Below are positions 18,322 to 26,662 of a stretch of 64,000 nt of DNA, piece by piece. The DNA comes from Candidatus Nanohalarchaeota archaeon (GTDB lineage: Archaea > Nanohalarchaeota > Nanosalinia > Nanosalinales > JAFCCC01). The notes under the pieces are model-generated. The model worked only from the letters and a program-made list of their open reading frames with translations, was not told the origin of the DNA and did not search any database. The stretch covers positions 1-64,000 of the forward strand of contig JAFCCC010000002.1 of NCBI GenBank assembly GCA_017610385.1. Direction: 5' to 3'. The number at the start of each line of letters is the position of its first letter. Positions within the stretch are counted from its first letter, which is position 1. Both the position numbers and the translations under genes were made by a program.

Positions 18322-18896
18322 ATGAAAAAATATTTGATTGTTTCATTAACCATAATTGTAATTTCATTTATTCTTACAAGCGTATTTTATGCCCAGACAC
18401 CCAAAAAAGTAGCATCACATTGGAATAAGAACGGAGAAGTAAATTTATTTTAATTCCAAAAATAGATCCAATTAAAGGAAACATAAAGAAATTTGATAAA
18501 TATTACCAAGGAATGATTATTGCAATGATGCTCTTTTTCTTTTATATGCATTTATTGGTTGTTTTATGGAACGTTGGTGTTGCCTTTAATATGACCCTAA
18601 TGTTTTTGCCAGCGATCGGTTTTTTGTTTTATTATTTGGGCGTAGTTATTGAAAATTCAAAAAGAAATTGGTTTATTGGAATTAGAACGCCGTGGACTCT
18701 TAGTAGCGATTTAGTTTGGAATAAGACACATAAATTAGGTGGATTCTTATTTAAATTAATTGGGATTTTAGCTCTTTTTGCTGCATTTTTTCCGAATTAT
18801 GCACTATATTTTATTTTAATTCCAGTTCTTTTAGTAATTACAATTACCGTGGTTTATTCTTACTTTGAATTTAATAAAAATAAAATGCGTGAGTAA
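18322..18896 (+). pseudogene. SdpI/DUF1648-like membrane protein, frame-disrupted
   Basis: Frame 1 from ATG 18322 (MKKYLIVSLT...HWNKNGEVNLF*) stops at 18453; homology-like text resumes in another frame as LIPKIDPIKGNIKKFDKYYQG... to 18896. Confidence 0.65.
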
Positions 18897-18948
18897 AGAA
18901 CAGATAAGTGATCAGACAAAACAGAATTACTTTCATTACATAGAACAA

Positions 18949-19323
18949 TTACTTGGATGACCATAACCCATGAAGATTACAGTAAATTCTAGCCCATTGT
19001 ACATTTTTTAAAGTAAATGTGGCTTCAGGTGGTTTACCTGGTTCAAGGAATTTCTTGCAAGAAGTTTGGTCATTTCCCACCTCAATCCATTCAATAAAAT
19101 GCGCATTTTCCATAGGATGTTCAATAGAACCGACTTTGATTAAAACGCCTTTTTCTGTTTTTTCCATTATTGGAACATGGTTTTCTAATCCTTGATCATT
19201 CTTTTTTTCTTCTTGAAGTTGCATTGCCTCTCCACAACAAACTAACTGACCGTTTCCTCTATGAACTACTTCAATAATATTTCCACAGACATTACATTTA
19301 TAGAGTTGTTTTAGATCGGTCAT
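18949..19323 (-). CDS. dfx: Desulfoferrodoxin / superoxide reductase
   Basis: YKCNVCGNIIEVVHRGNGQLVCCGEAM...HVPIME...EHPMENAHFIEWIEV...YCNLHGLW. Confidence 0.95.
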   Translation of the reverse strand: MTDLKQLYKCNVCGNIIEVVHRGNGQLVCCGEAMQLQEEKKNDQGLENHVPIMEKTEKGVLIKVGSIEHPMENAHFIEWIEVGNDQTSCKKFLEPGKPPEATFTLKNVQWARIYCNLHGLWSSK

Positions 19324-19355
19324 AGTCTACCTCAATACTTTGCTAATAGTTCCTT

Positions 19356-19934
19356 TCAATATTTTTCGCATAAAACTTCAAAATAGGTTTTTGGATGACC
19401 ACAGGATGGACATTCTTCTGGGGGCATAGTTCCTTCGTGTATATAACCACATTTTCTACAAACCCAATAAACTTTCTCTGATTTTTTCCAAACAGTTTTT
19501 TCTTGAATTTCTTTCAGAAACTTTTTGTACCTGTTTTCGTGGTGTTCTTCTGCTTTAGCAATAGCCATTAATCTTCCGGCAATTAGGAATAACCCCTCTT
19601 CTTCGGCTTTTTTAGCGAATTTAGGATACATAATTGTATGTTCGTAATTTTCTCCAGCGATTGCTGCTTGCAAGTTTTCTTCTGACGTTCCTAAAACAGT
19701 TGGAACTTCTCCTTCTACAATCAACGGAATTAACTTCTTTTCTTTTACATTTAGTTCATTAATCATTCTTAAGAGCCATTTCGCATGTTCTTTTTCGTTT
19801 TCCGCAGTTATTAAAAATAATTCAGAAAGTTGTTCATACCCTTCTTTTTTAGCGATTTTCGAATAGAATGTGTATCGATTTCTTGCCTGGCTTTCGCCTA
19901 TAAATGCCTTAGATAGATTTTTTATTGTTTCCAT
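19356..19934 (-). CDS. rbr: Rubrerythrin
   Basis: FIGESQARNRYTFYSKIAKKEGYEQ, ENEKEHAKW, EEHHENRYKKFL, C-terminal rubredoxin-like CRKCGYIHEGTMPPEECPSCGHP. Confidence 0.96.
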   Translation of the reverse strand: METIKNLSKAFIGESQARNRYTFYSKIAKKEGYEQLSELFLITAENEKEHAKWLLRMINELNVKEKKLIPLIVEGEVPTVLGTSEENLQAAIAGENYEHTIMYPKFAKKAEEEGLFLIAGRLMAIAKAEEHHENRYKKFLKEIQEKTVWKKSEKVYWVCRKCGYIHEGTMPPEECPSCGHPKTYFEVLCEKY

Positions 19935-20095
19935 AAATATCCCCCCTCGTAAATTATTATTAATAAATTAACTTTATAAAGACTTGAAAAGGAGAGGTAT
20001 AGAGAATTAATAGTCAGAATCTGGCAGGTATATGGTATGAAAATTCATTCTATATTTGAATACCTTTTTAAACTTTTACTTTCAAGGTAAAGAAT

Positions 20096-20623
20096 ATGTC
20101 TATGTATAAACAGATTAAGCAAACTTGGCAAAACAAAGAAAATAAAGAATTAATTAGAGATAGAAAAATTGAATGGAGAAAAGCTCTTTCTTTTGTTAAA
20201 ATAACCAGACCTACCCGGTTAGATAAAGCAAGGGCCTTAGGTTATAAGGCGAAGGAGGGTTTTATTATTGTACGAGCCCGAGTTAAAAAAGGAGGAAGAA
20301 AGAGACCAAAAATAACTTCTGGTAGGAGACCACGAAGATATGGTCGAGTAAAATATACTACGCATAAATCTTTGAGATGGATTGCCGAAGAAAGAACAGC
20401 CCGAAAATATCCTAATTTAGAAGTTTTGAATTCTTATTGGGTTACTGAAGATGGGCAACACAAATGGTATGAAGTAATTTTAGTTGATCCATATAATCCA
20501 AATATAACTAAAGATCAAGATATTAATTGGATTTGTGAAAGACAGCATAAAAATCGAGTTTATAGAGGACTGACTTCTGCAGGTAAAAAATCCAGAGGAT
20601 TAAGAAAGAGTACTAAAGGATAA
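20096..20623 (+). CDS. rpl15e: 50S ribosomal protein L15e
   Basis: [11 protein letters not shown]...[35 protein letters not shown]...[21 protein letters not shown]...[14 protein letters not shown]. Confidence 0.97.
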   Translation: MSMYKQIKQTWQNKENKELIRDRKIEWRKALSFVKITRPTRLDKARALGYKAKEGFIIVRARVKKGGRKRPKITSGRRPRRYGRVKYTTHKSLRWIAEERTARKYPNLEVLNSYWVTEDGQHKWYEVILVDPYNPNITKDQDINWICERQHKNRVYRGLTSAGKKSRGLRKSTKG

Positions 20624-20627
20624 TTCT
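20600..20627 (+). repeat. Left copy of 28-nt imperfect direct repeat flanking TA module (overlaps 3' end of rpl15e)
   Basis: ttaagaaagagtactaaaggataattct; 24/28 identical to 21207-21234. Confidence 0.75.
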
Positions 20628-20654
20628 GCGATAAATTTATATATAACTAATTAT

Positions 20655-20903
20655 ATGTACACTATAGTGAATTATATGTCCGATGTAACAACAATTCAAG
20701 TAAATAAAAAACTAGTAAAATCATTAAAAGATTTGAAAGAATATCCTCGAGAAACTTATGAGGAAATACTTGAAAAGATGATTAAAACTTACAAGAGAGT
20801 AAAACAAAGAAATCAATATGATAAATTCTTACATAAAATACAACAGGCAAAAATGAAAGAATTGTGGGAGAATAAAGAAGATGATGTTTGGGAAAACGTA
20901 TAA
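20655..20903 (+). CDS. Antitoxin of TA module (RHH-like)
   Basis: TTIQVNKKLVKSLKDLKEYPRETYEEILEKMIKTY, overlapping a MazF-like toxin. Confidence 0.75.
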   Translation: MYTIVNYMSDVTTIQVNKKLVKSLKDLKEYPRETYEEILEKMIKTYKRVKQRNQYDKFLHKIQQAKMKELWENKEDDVWENV

Positions 20904-21210
20904 TTCTGGAGAGGTTGTTCTTGCGCAAGTTCAGTTTACAGACACCTTTGAAGTGAAAAAAAGACCCTGTGTTGTTCTTTTTGAAGACATGGAAAATGTT
21001 GTTGTGGCCGGAGTTACAAGCAATCTTAAAATGAAAGGAATTCCTTTAACAGTTAAAGAAGGAGCAGTAAAAGAAAGTGTAATAAAATTAAACCATCTCT
21101 TTACGATTTCCCATGCAATGGTAAAGAAAGTTTTATTTATCTTGAGCAAAGAAAAGAAAAAACAAATTTATAACGAACTTTCAAATTCTTTGGTAGATTT
21201 AAAAAGTTAA
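20881..21210 (+). CDS. MazF/PemK-like toxin
   Basis: GEVVLAQVQFTDTFEVKKRPCVVLFED...VVAGVTSNLK...VIKLNHLFTISHAMVKK. Confidence 0.82.
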   Translation: MMFGKTYNSGEVVLAQVQFTDTFEVKKRPCVVLFEDMENVVVAGVTSNLKMKGIPLTVKEGAVKESVIKLNHLFTISHAMVKKVLFILSKEKKKQIYNELSNSLVDLKS

Positions 21211-21234
21211 GAAAAAGTGCTAAAGGGTACTTCT
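21207..21234 (+). repeat. Right copy of rpl15e 3'-end repeat, after the toxin gene
   Basis: ttaagaaaaagtgctaaagggtacttct, 24/28 match with 20600-20627. Confidence 0.75.
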
Positions 21235-21314
21235 TATTTTGTTGGTGATTCACATGAATTCTAGAAGAAGTATAATCTAAAGTAATTTATATTTTCTGCT
21301 ATATAGTTTAACTT

Positions 21315-22055
21315 ATGGAAGGCCCATTTTTTGATTTGGATATTCAGAGTGATCAATCCTCTGGAAAGAACTCTATTAAAGAATTGATTAATATGGCTCA
21401 GAGATTAAAGTGGGACGCTATAGCTATTTCTGATTTTGTGTTAAATAAAGAGGATTTAATTCGTATTAAATCGGAAATTAGAAAAATTGATTCGAATATT
21501 GATGTTTTTTTGGGTGCTAAAATTAAAGCAGAAAATGTCAAAGATCTTGAAAAAAGAGTAAAAAATCTTAGAGAATATGCAGATATAATTATTGTTCATG
21601 GCGGAGAATTAGAAATTAATAGGCGTGCGTGCGAAATGCCTGAGGTAGATATCTTAGCACATCCCGAATTAAATCGGAAAGATTCTGGTTTAGATCATGT
21701 TATGGCTAGATTAGCTCATACAAATCATGTTGCTATTGAAATAAACTTTGAAAATATTTTAAGTACACATAGACGAATGAGATCTCAGGTATTAGCAAAG
21801 TATAATCGAAACATTTTATTATGTCAAAAGATGGGTGCTTCAATCATTTGTTGCAGTGGTGCTGAATCTATTTATGATATGCGTAGTCCGAGAGAGTATA
21901 TTTCTTTTCTTCAGACGCAAGGGATGAGCATAGATCGGGCTATTGAGACTATTTCTAAGGTTCCGGAATCAATTATTAGAAGAGCCTATGAAGTTCGGAG
22001 TGAAAGTTTTATTAGACCTGGTCTAAAACGTGTTGATAGTGGTGAATCACAATGA
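21315..22055 (+). CDS. rnp3: RNase P protein component 3 (Rpp30-like)
   Basis: PHP-like fold text; DILAHPELNRKDSGLDHVMARLAHTNHVAIEINF; position upstream of rnp2-psmA-SBDS. Confidence 0.88.
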   Translation: MEGPFFDLDIQSDQSSGKNSIKELINMAQRLKWDAIAISDFVLNKEDLIRIKSEIRKIDSNIDVFLGAKIKAENVKDLEKRVKNLREYADIIIVHGGELEINRRACEMPEVDILAHPELNRKDSGLDHVMARLAHTNHVAIEINFENILSTHRRMRSQVLAKYNRNILLCQKMGASIICCSGAESIYDMRSPREYISFLQTQGMSIDRAIETISKVPESIIRRAYEVRSESFIRPGLKRVDSGESQ

Positions 22056-22411
22056 AATTAAATCCAATACCGCCCACTATGCGAGAAAGAAAAAGATATA
22101 TTATTTTTGATGTGATTTCTGAAAAACCAAAAAAAATTCACGAGGTTAATATTGCAATCTGGAACTCTATTTTAGGTTTTTTAGGTGAAAGTGAAGCTTC
22201 TAGAGCAAGGATTTGGTTGATTAGCTCTATTTTTAATGAGAAAAAACAACGGGCCGCAGTTAAGGTTAGTCATGATCATGTTGAGAACGTTCGGGCAGCT
22301 ATTTCTTTAGTCAGAGAAATCAATGGAGAGAGAGTTACTCTTGCAGTTATTGGTTTGGCTGGAACAATGTTGGGTGCCCAGAAAAAATATTTTGATCCAG
22401 AGGATTATTAA
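22052..22411 (+). CDS. rnp2: RNase P protein component 2 (Pop5-like)
   Basis: PTMRERKRYIIFDVISE...GEVEASRA-like region; overlaps rnp3; precedes psmA. Confidence 0.85.
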   Translation: MKLNPIPPTMRERKRYIIFDVISEKPKKIHEVNIAIWNSILGFLGESEASRARIWLISSIFNEKKQRAAVKVSHDHVENVRAAISLVREINGERVTLAVIGLAGTMLGAQKKYFDPEDY

Positions 22412-22562
22412 AGTAATTTTGTAATTTAAGTACTTTTCAAAATAAAAGCAGAACATTATAATCAAAAAATTCATAGTAAATGAATGAATTTTAGAATAAA
22501 AGAACTAGAATAGAAAAAGTATTAATATGCTTTGTTACAAGTAAATTATAGTGTGATATTTT

Positions 22563-23267
22563 ATGGCATTTGAACCAGTACAAGAAAGATATGATAGAGC
22601 AAAAACGATTTTCTCTCCTGATGGGAGATTATATCAGGTAGAATATGCTAGAGCAGCTGTTCATATGGGCGCAACGGCATTAGGCGTTGTATTCAAGAAC
22701 GGCGTTATTTTAGCGGCTAAAAAAACAATTGCTAAGTTACAAGTGGATAATGCAGAAAAAGTTTTCAAAATTGATGATCACGTTGGTGTTGTAACGTCAG
22801 GATTAATTGCTGATGCAAGAGTTTTAGTTGATGCTGCTAGACAAGAAGCTCAGAGAAATGCAGTCGTTTATGACGAAGTTATACATACGTATTCTTTGGC
22901 TAAATTTATAGCTGATAGAAAACAAGCGTATACGCAATACGGCGGAGTAAGACCGTATGGTTCTGCAATGCTTATTGGTGGAGTGACTGATACGGGTAAA
23001 CTGTTCCAAACAGATCCATCTGGAATATTGAAGGAATGGCAGGCTATTGCAATTGGGCGTGGTGCAGAACAAGCCAATGGCTTTTTTGAAAAAAAGTTTG
23101 AAGGCGAATTAGATGAACGAGGGGCAATGCAATTGGCTATAGACGCACTTTCAAAGGCAGAAGAAGGTTTAACTTCTAAAGATATTGAAATGGCTGTTAT
23201 TTTGCCAAATAACAAATTCAAATTTGTTACTTCAACAGACTTTAAGAAATTAGGACTTAAGATTTAA
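22563..23267 (+). CDS. psmA: Proteasome subunit alpha
   Basis: YDRAKTIFSPDGRLYQVEYARAAV, GVVTSGLIADARVLVD, QAYTQYGGVRPYGSAMLIGG. Confidence 0.97.
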   Translation: MAFEPVQERYDRAKTIFSPDGRLYQVEYARAAVHMGATALGVVFKNGVILAAKKTIAKLQVDNAEKVFKIDDHVGVVTSGLIADARVLVDAARQEAQRNAVVYDEVIHTYSLAKFIADRKQAYTQYGGVRPYGSAMLIGGVTDTGKLFQTDPSGILKEWQAIAIGRGAEQANGFFEKKFEGELDERGAMQLAIDALSKAEEGLTSKDIEMAVILPNNKFKFVTSTDFKKLGLKI

Positions 23268-23366
23268 TTATTTATGAGATTATAACTCAAAGGGTAATTA
23301 CTTCTACTCAGGAATTAATTATTTGTAATCTTTAATTATTTATAATTCCTTTACCATATTTACTTT

Positions 23367-24062
23367 ATGAGTGTGGAAGACTCAATTAAAATTAGTTATT
23401 CTAAGGAGGGTCATATTTTTGAGATTCTAGTGAAACCAACCGAAGCATTACAATTCAAAGAAAAGAAAATAACTGATTTTTCCAAAGTTTTATTTGTTCA
23501 GGAAATTTTTAGAAGCGTTTCTTCTGCTGAGAAAGCTGCGGAGCATGATTTGCAAAAATTATATAAAAAAATGAATGTTGTTGAGATTGCAGAAGATATT
23601 TTTAAACACGGCAAAATGGAGCTTACAACAGAACAAAGGAGACATTTAGTTGAAGAAAAAAGGAAACAGATTGTCTATTTAATTGCGAGGAGAGCTAAAG
23701 ATCCTAGAACAAATGCCCCGCATCCTCCACAAAGAATTGAAACGGCAATGAATGAAGTTCGTTTGAATATAGATCCTTTGAAACCAGCAGAAGAACAACT
23801 TAAAGGCGTTATTGATAAATTAAAAGTCAAAATTCCATTAAGTTTTGAAAACAAATCCCTTCTAATTAAAATTCCAAACACACATGCTGGGAAATGTTAT
23901 GATCTACTTCGGCATCTTGCAGAAGTTAAACAAGAACAATGGACCAGTTCTTTTCTTTTTATTAAAATCGAATTTCCTGCGGGTTTACAAAATGAAATTT
24001 TGGATAAATTAAATACATTAACTTCTGGAGATATTGAGATTAAAGAAATGAAACGTGTTTAA
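23367..24062 (+). CDS. sdo1: Ribosome maturation protein SBDS/Sdo1
   Basis: VQEIFRSVSSAEKAAEHDLQKLYKKMNVVEIAEDIFKHGKMELTTEQRR...NAPHPPQRIETAMNE. Confidence 0.96.
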   Translation: MSVEDSIKISYSKEGHIFEILVKPTEALQFKEKKITDFSKVLFVQEIFRSVSSAEKAAEHDLQKLYKKMNVVEIAEDIFKHGKMELTTEQRRHLVEEKRKQIVYLIARRAKDPRTNAPHPPQRIETAMNEVRLNIDPLKPAEEQLKGVIDKLKVKIPLSFENKSLLIKIPNTHAGKCYDLLRHLAEVKQEQWTSSFLFIKIEFPAGLQNEILDKLNTLTSGDIEIKEMKRV

Positions 24063-24078
24063 ATCCAAAAACGATTTT

Positions 24079-24122
24079 AAGTAAAATATATATAAAACTC
24101 AAGTAAAATATATATAAAACTC
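24079..24122. repeat. Perfect tandem duplication, 2 x 22 nt (aagtaaaatatatataaaactc)
   Basis: Two identical adjacent copies 24079-24100 and 24101-24122. Confidence 0.95.
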
Positions 24123-24136
24123 TTCCATATATTACT

Positions 24137-24748
24137 ATGTTAAATATCTTTCAAATTGTGCGTAATTTCTTAAGACAGATTAGGAAATGCTCTCATGATC
24201 ATCCTCTAATTAGATTTTTGATTGTATTTTCTCTTTTTATAACGTATCTTTGTATTACGAGTTTATCGCATGGGTTCGGTAATGGTATTTTAATATCTCT
24301 TCTAACTTGGTCTTTTTTCGTTTTTTGTACGCCAATTGCAGATGCAGGATTCTTAGTTGATTTTCCAGTAAGAACACTTACGAGAATTAAAATGATTTAT
24401 TCGGAAATGATGGTGTGGTTCATTGCGATGAGTATTAATCTTTTTGTGTATATTTCAAATCCCGCAATATATGAAAAAACAATAATTTTGAATTTATTCA
24501 AACACATTTTATCTCATCCATATCCATATTGGATTATAATATTGTTATCTGCTGCAGGCACATTTTTGTCGGTTTATTTTGGTGATGAGATTCTAGATAC
24601 AATTGCTTCTGGAAATAAAGAAAGAAAATATCATAAAAAACACATCAAAAAATACAAATTAATTCTCTTTTTATTTATTATCGTTTTAGTAATCTGTATT
24701 TATTATTACCTACTGAATCAACTGCATATTAAAATTCCCTTACTTTAA
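24137..24748 (+). CDS. Multi-pass membrane protein
   Basis: 203-aa ORF, several TM segments. Confidence 0.75.
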   Translation: MLNIFQIVRNFLRQIRKCSHDHPLIRFLIVFSLFITYLCITSLSHGFGNGILISLLTWSFFVFCTPIADAGFLVDFPVRTLTRIKMIYSEMMVWFIAMSINLFVYISNPAIYEKTIILNLFKHILSHPYPYWIIILLSAAGTFLSVYFGDEILDTIASGNKERKYHKKHIKKYKLILFLFIIVLVICIYYYLLNQLHIKIPLL

Positions 24749-24849
24749 GACGCGGATCAGATTTTATAAAGAAATAAAATTTGGAATGCATTGAAATCTT
24801 AAAGAAGAATAATAATAATTTTATATGTTCAGCTAGTTAAATTGTTGAT

Positions 24850-25287
24850 ATGCAATACCAACACACCCAAACAGGATATTTGATAATATCCGCTGTTCTT
24901 ATTATGATTTTTTATTTCTGGTTTATTGTAAATCAAATTGGATTTAATATTTTTGCTTCATTTTTGATTATTATTCTATTGTTACTTCTTGCTTCGTTTT
25001 CATCGCTTAAGGTGACAATTGATGATAAGCAGATTAGAATTAAATTCGGTTACGGCATCTTTCGAAAGAGTTTTAGACTTAAAGAAATAGCTTCAGTAAA
25101 AACAGTAAAAAATCATTGGTATTATGGGTGGGGAATAAGATTTTGGCCAGGTTCTCGTATGTGGATTTACAATGTTTCTGGTTTTGACGCAGTTGAATTA
25201 ACCTTTAAAAATAACAGAATATGCCGTATAGGTACGGATGAACCTATGAAATTAGAAGCAGCACTTTTACAACTGATTGACAAATAA
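24850..25287 (+). CDS. Two-TM membrane protein with PH-like C-terminal region
   Basis: Two TM segments, then KVTIDDKQIRIKFGYGIFRKSFRLKEIASVKTV. Confidence 0.75.
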   Translation: MQYQHTQTGYLIISAVLIMIFYFWFIVNQIGFNIFASFLIIILLLLLASFSSLKVTIDDKQIRIKFGYGIFRKSFRLKEIASVKTVKNHWYYGWGIRFWPGSRMWIYNVSGFDAVELTFKNNRICRIGTDEPMKLEAALLQLIDK

Positions 25288-25289
25288 GT

Positions 25290-25943
25290 TTATTTTTTCT
25301 TGAGAACTAAAAATAAATGATCTTTTTCATATGGATCAAGTTCCATTTGCTCAATTATTTCAAATTCTTTTTTTAATTTTTCAGTTTCTTTTTTATAGAT
25401 TTCAGAAACTTTGTCAGTGCTGGAAATACTTTTGGCCTTTAAACTCAATAAAGCAAAAGCTTCTTTTTTTAAAAATGCGTTCGCGTTTCTAATTAATATT
25501 TCAACTTGATCTTTTTGAGCAATATCCTGATAAATTAAATTAATATTTGAAGTTAATAGAGAAATTTCTTTGATTATTCTAGCATTTGCTAAAATTGGAA
25601 TTATATTTTCTCTGTTTTTTGATAAATTATTCAGGTTTTTTATGACTCTTGGAGAAAATTCAACAGCGTAAATTATTCCTTTTGTGCAAATATCAGATAT
25701 ATGAGAAACTGTTGTTCCAGAGGCCGCGCCCAAATACAATATTTTGGAATCAGAATTTATTGGAATTTTTTTGATTCCATTTAAAACAGCAGCAGCTAAT
25801 TTTGATCTTGTAGGTACCCATTCTCGATATTCTTTATTATTTCTTTGGATTAGTTCTTCTCCGTAAACTCTTTTTCCAGCAGTTTTATTTAGTGTAAATA
25901 ACTTGCTTCCTTCCTTAAAAATTCCCGTAAAAATTTCTTTCAT
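25290..25943 (-). CDS. flpA: Fibrillarin-like rRNA/tRNA 2'-O-methyltransferase
   Basis: YREWVPTRSKLAAAVLNG, KILYLGAASGTTVSHISDI, YAVEFSPRVIKNL, LIYQDIAQKDQVEIL. Confidence 0.95.
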   Translation of the reverse strand: MKEIFTGIFKEGSKLFTLNKTAGKRVYGEELIQRNNKEYREWVPTRSKLAAAVLNGIKKIPINSDSKILYLGAASGTTVSHISDICTKGIIYAVEFSPRVIKNLNNLSKNRENIIPILANARIIKEISLLTSNINLIYQDIAQKDQVEILIRNANAFLKKEAFALLSLKAKSISSTDKVSEIYKKETEKLKKEFEIIEQMELDPYEKDHLFLVLKKK

Positions 25944-26002
25944 TTTGCTTTTTAACTAATTAGACAAATAAGTTTTTAAAAATGAACTAATATTTTTAAA
26001 TC

Positions 26003-26653
26003 ATGCCTGGAAATTCAACCAAAATTGAAAATTTAGAATTTCAATGGATTGATCACTCGACTATTAAAATTAAAAGTCCGGAAATCATTTTATATATTGA
26101 TCCGTGGTCAAAAGTCCTAAAAGGAAATGAAGAAAAAGCAGATATAATTCTAATATCTCATAGTCATTTTGATCATTTGGATTTAGAAGCCATTAAAAAC
26201 TTAAGCAAAGAAAATACTCAAATTGTTTGTGATAAACTCTCTTCTCAAAAAATTTTACAAAAAAATGTTAAAGTATTATCTGAAAAAGATAATTACGAAT
26301 TCAAAGGAATTAATATTCTACCTGTACCTTCGTATAATATAACAAAACAATTTCATCCTAGAGGGTTTTCTATTGGATTTGTAATTGAGTTTGAAAATCT
26401 GAGAATCTATTATGCGGGAGATACAGATTTAATTCGGGAAATGACGAGCTTAGGGAAAATTAACGTCGCCATTCTTCCCATTGGTGGAAAATATACTATG
26501 GATCAAAAAGAAGCAGTTGATGCAGTAAAATTAATTAATCCAGAATTTATTATTCCTGTTCACTATAATTTTTTAGATGAAACAAAAGCAAATCCTGAAA
26601 TTTTTAAAAAGGAAATAGAAAAAACCACTAGAACACAGGTTATTTTACTTTAA
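26003..26653 (+). CDS. MBL-fold metal-dependent hydrolase
   Basis: ISHSHFDHLDLEAIK, YYAGDTDLI, VAILPIGGKYTMDQKEAVDAVKLINPEFIIPVHYNF. Confidence 0.9.
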   Translation: MPGNSTKIENLEFQWIDHSTIKIKSPEIILYIDPWSKVLKGNEEKADIILISHSHFDHLDLEAIKNLSKENTQIVCDKLSSQKILQKNVKVLSEKDNYEFKGINILPVPSYNITKQFHPRGFSIGFVIEFENLRIYYAGDTDLIREMTSLGKINVAILPIGGKYTMDQKEAVDAVKLINPEFIIPVHYNFLDETKANPEIFKKEIEKTTRTQVILL

Positions 26654-26662
26654 CTTCACAAG

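Noticed and set aside
22824-23221. Minus-strand ORFs opposite psmA
   Set aside because: Antisense shadow of a clearly coding proteasome gene; no protein-like motif.
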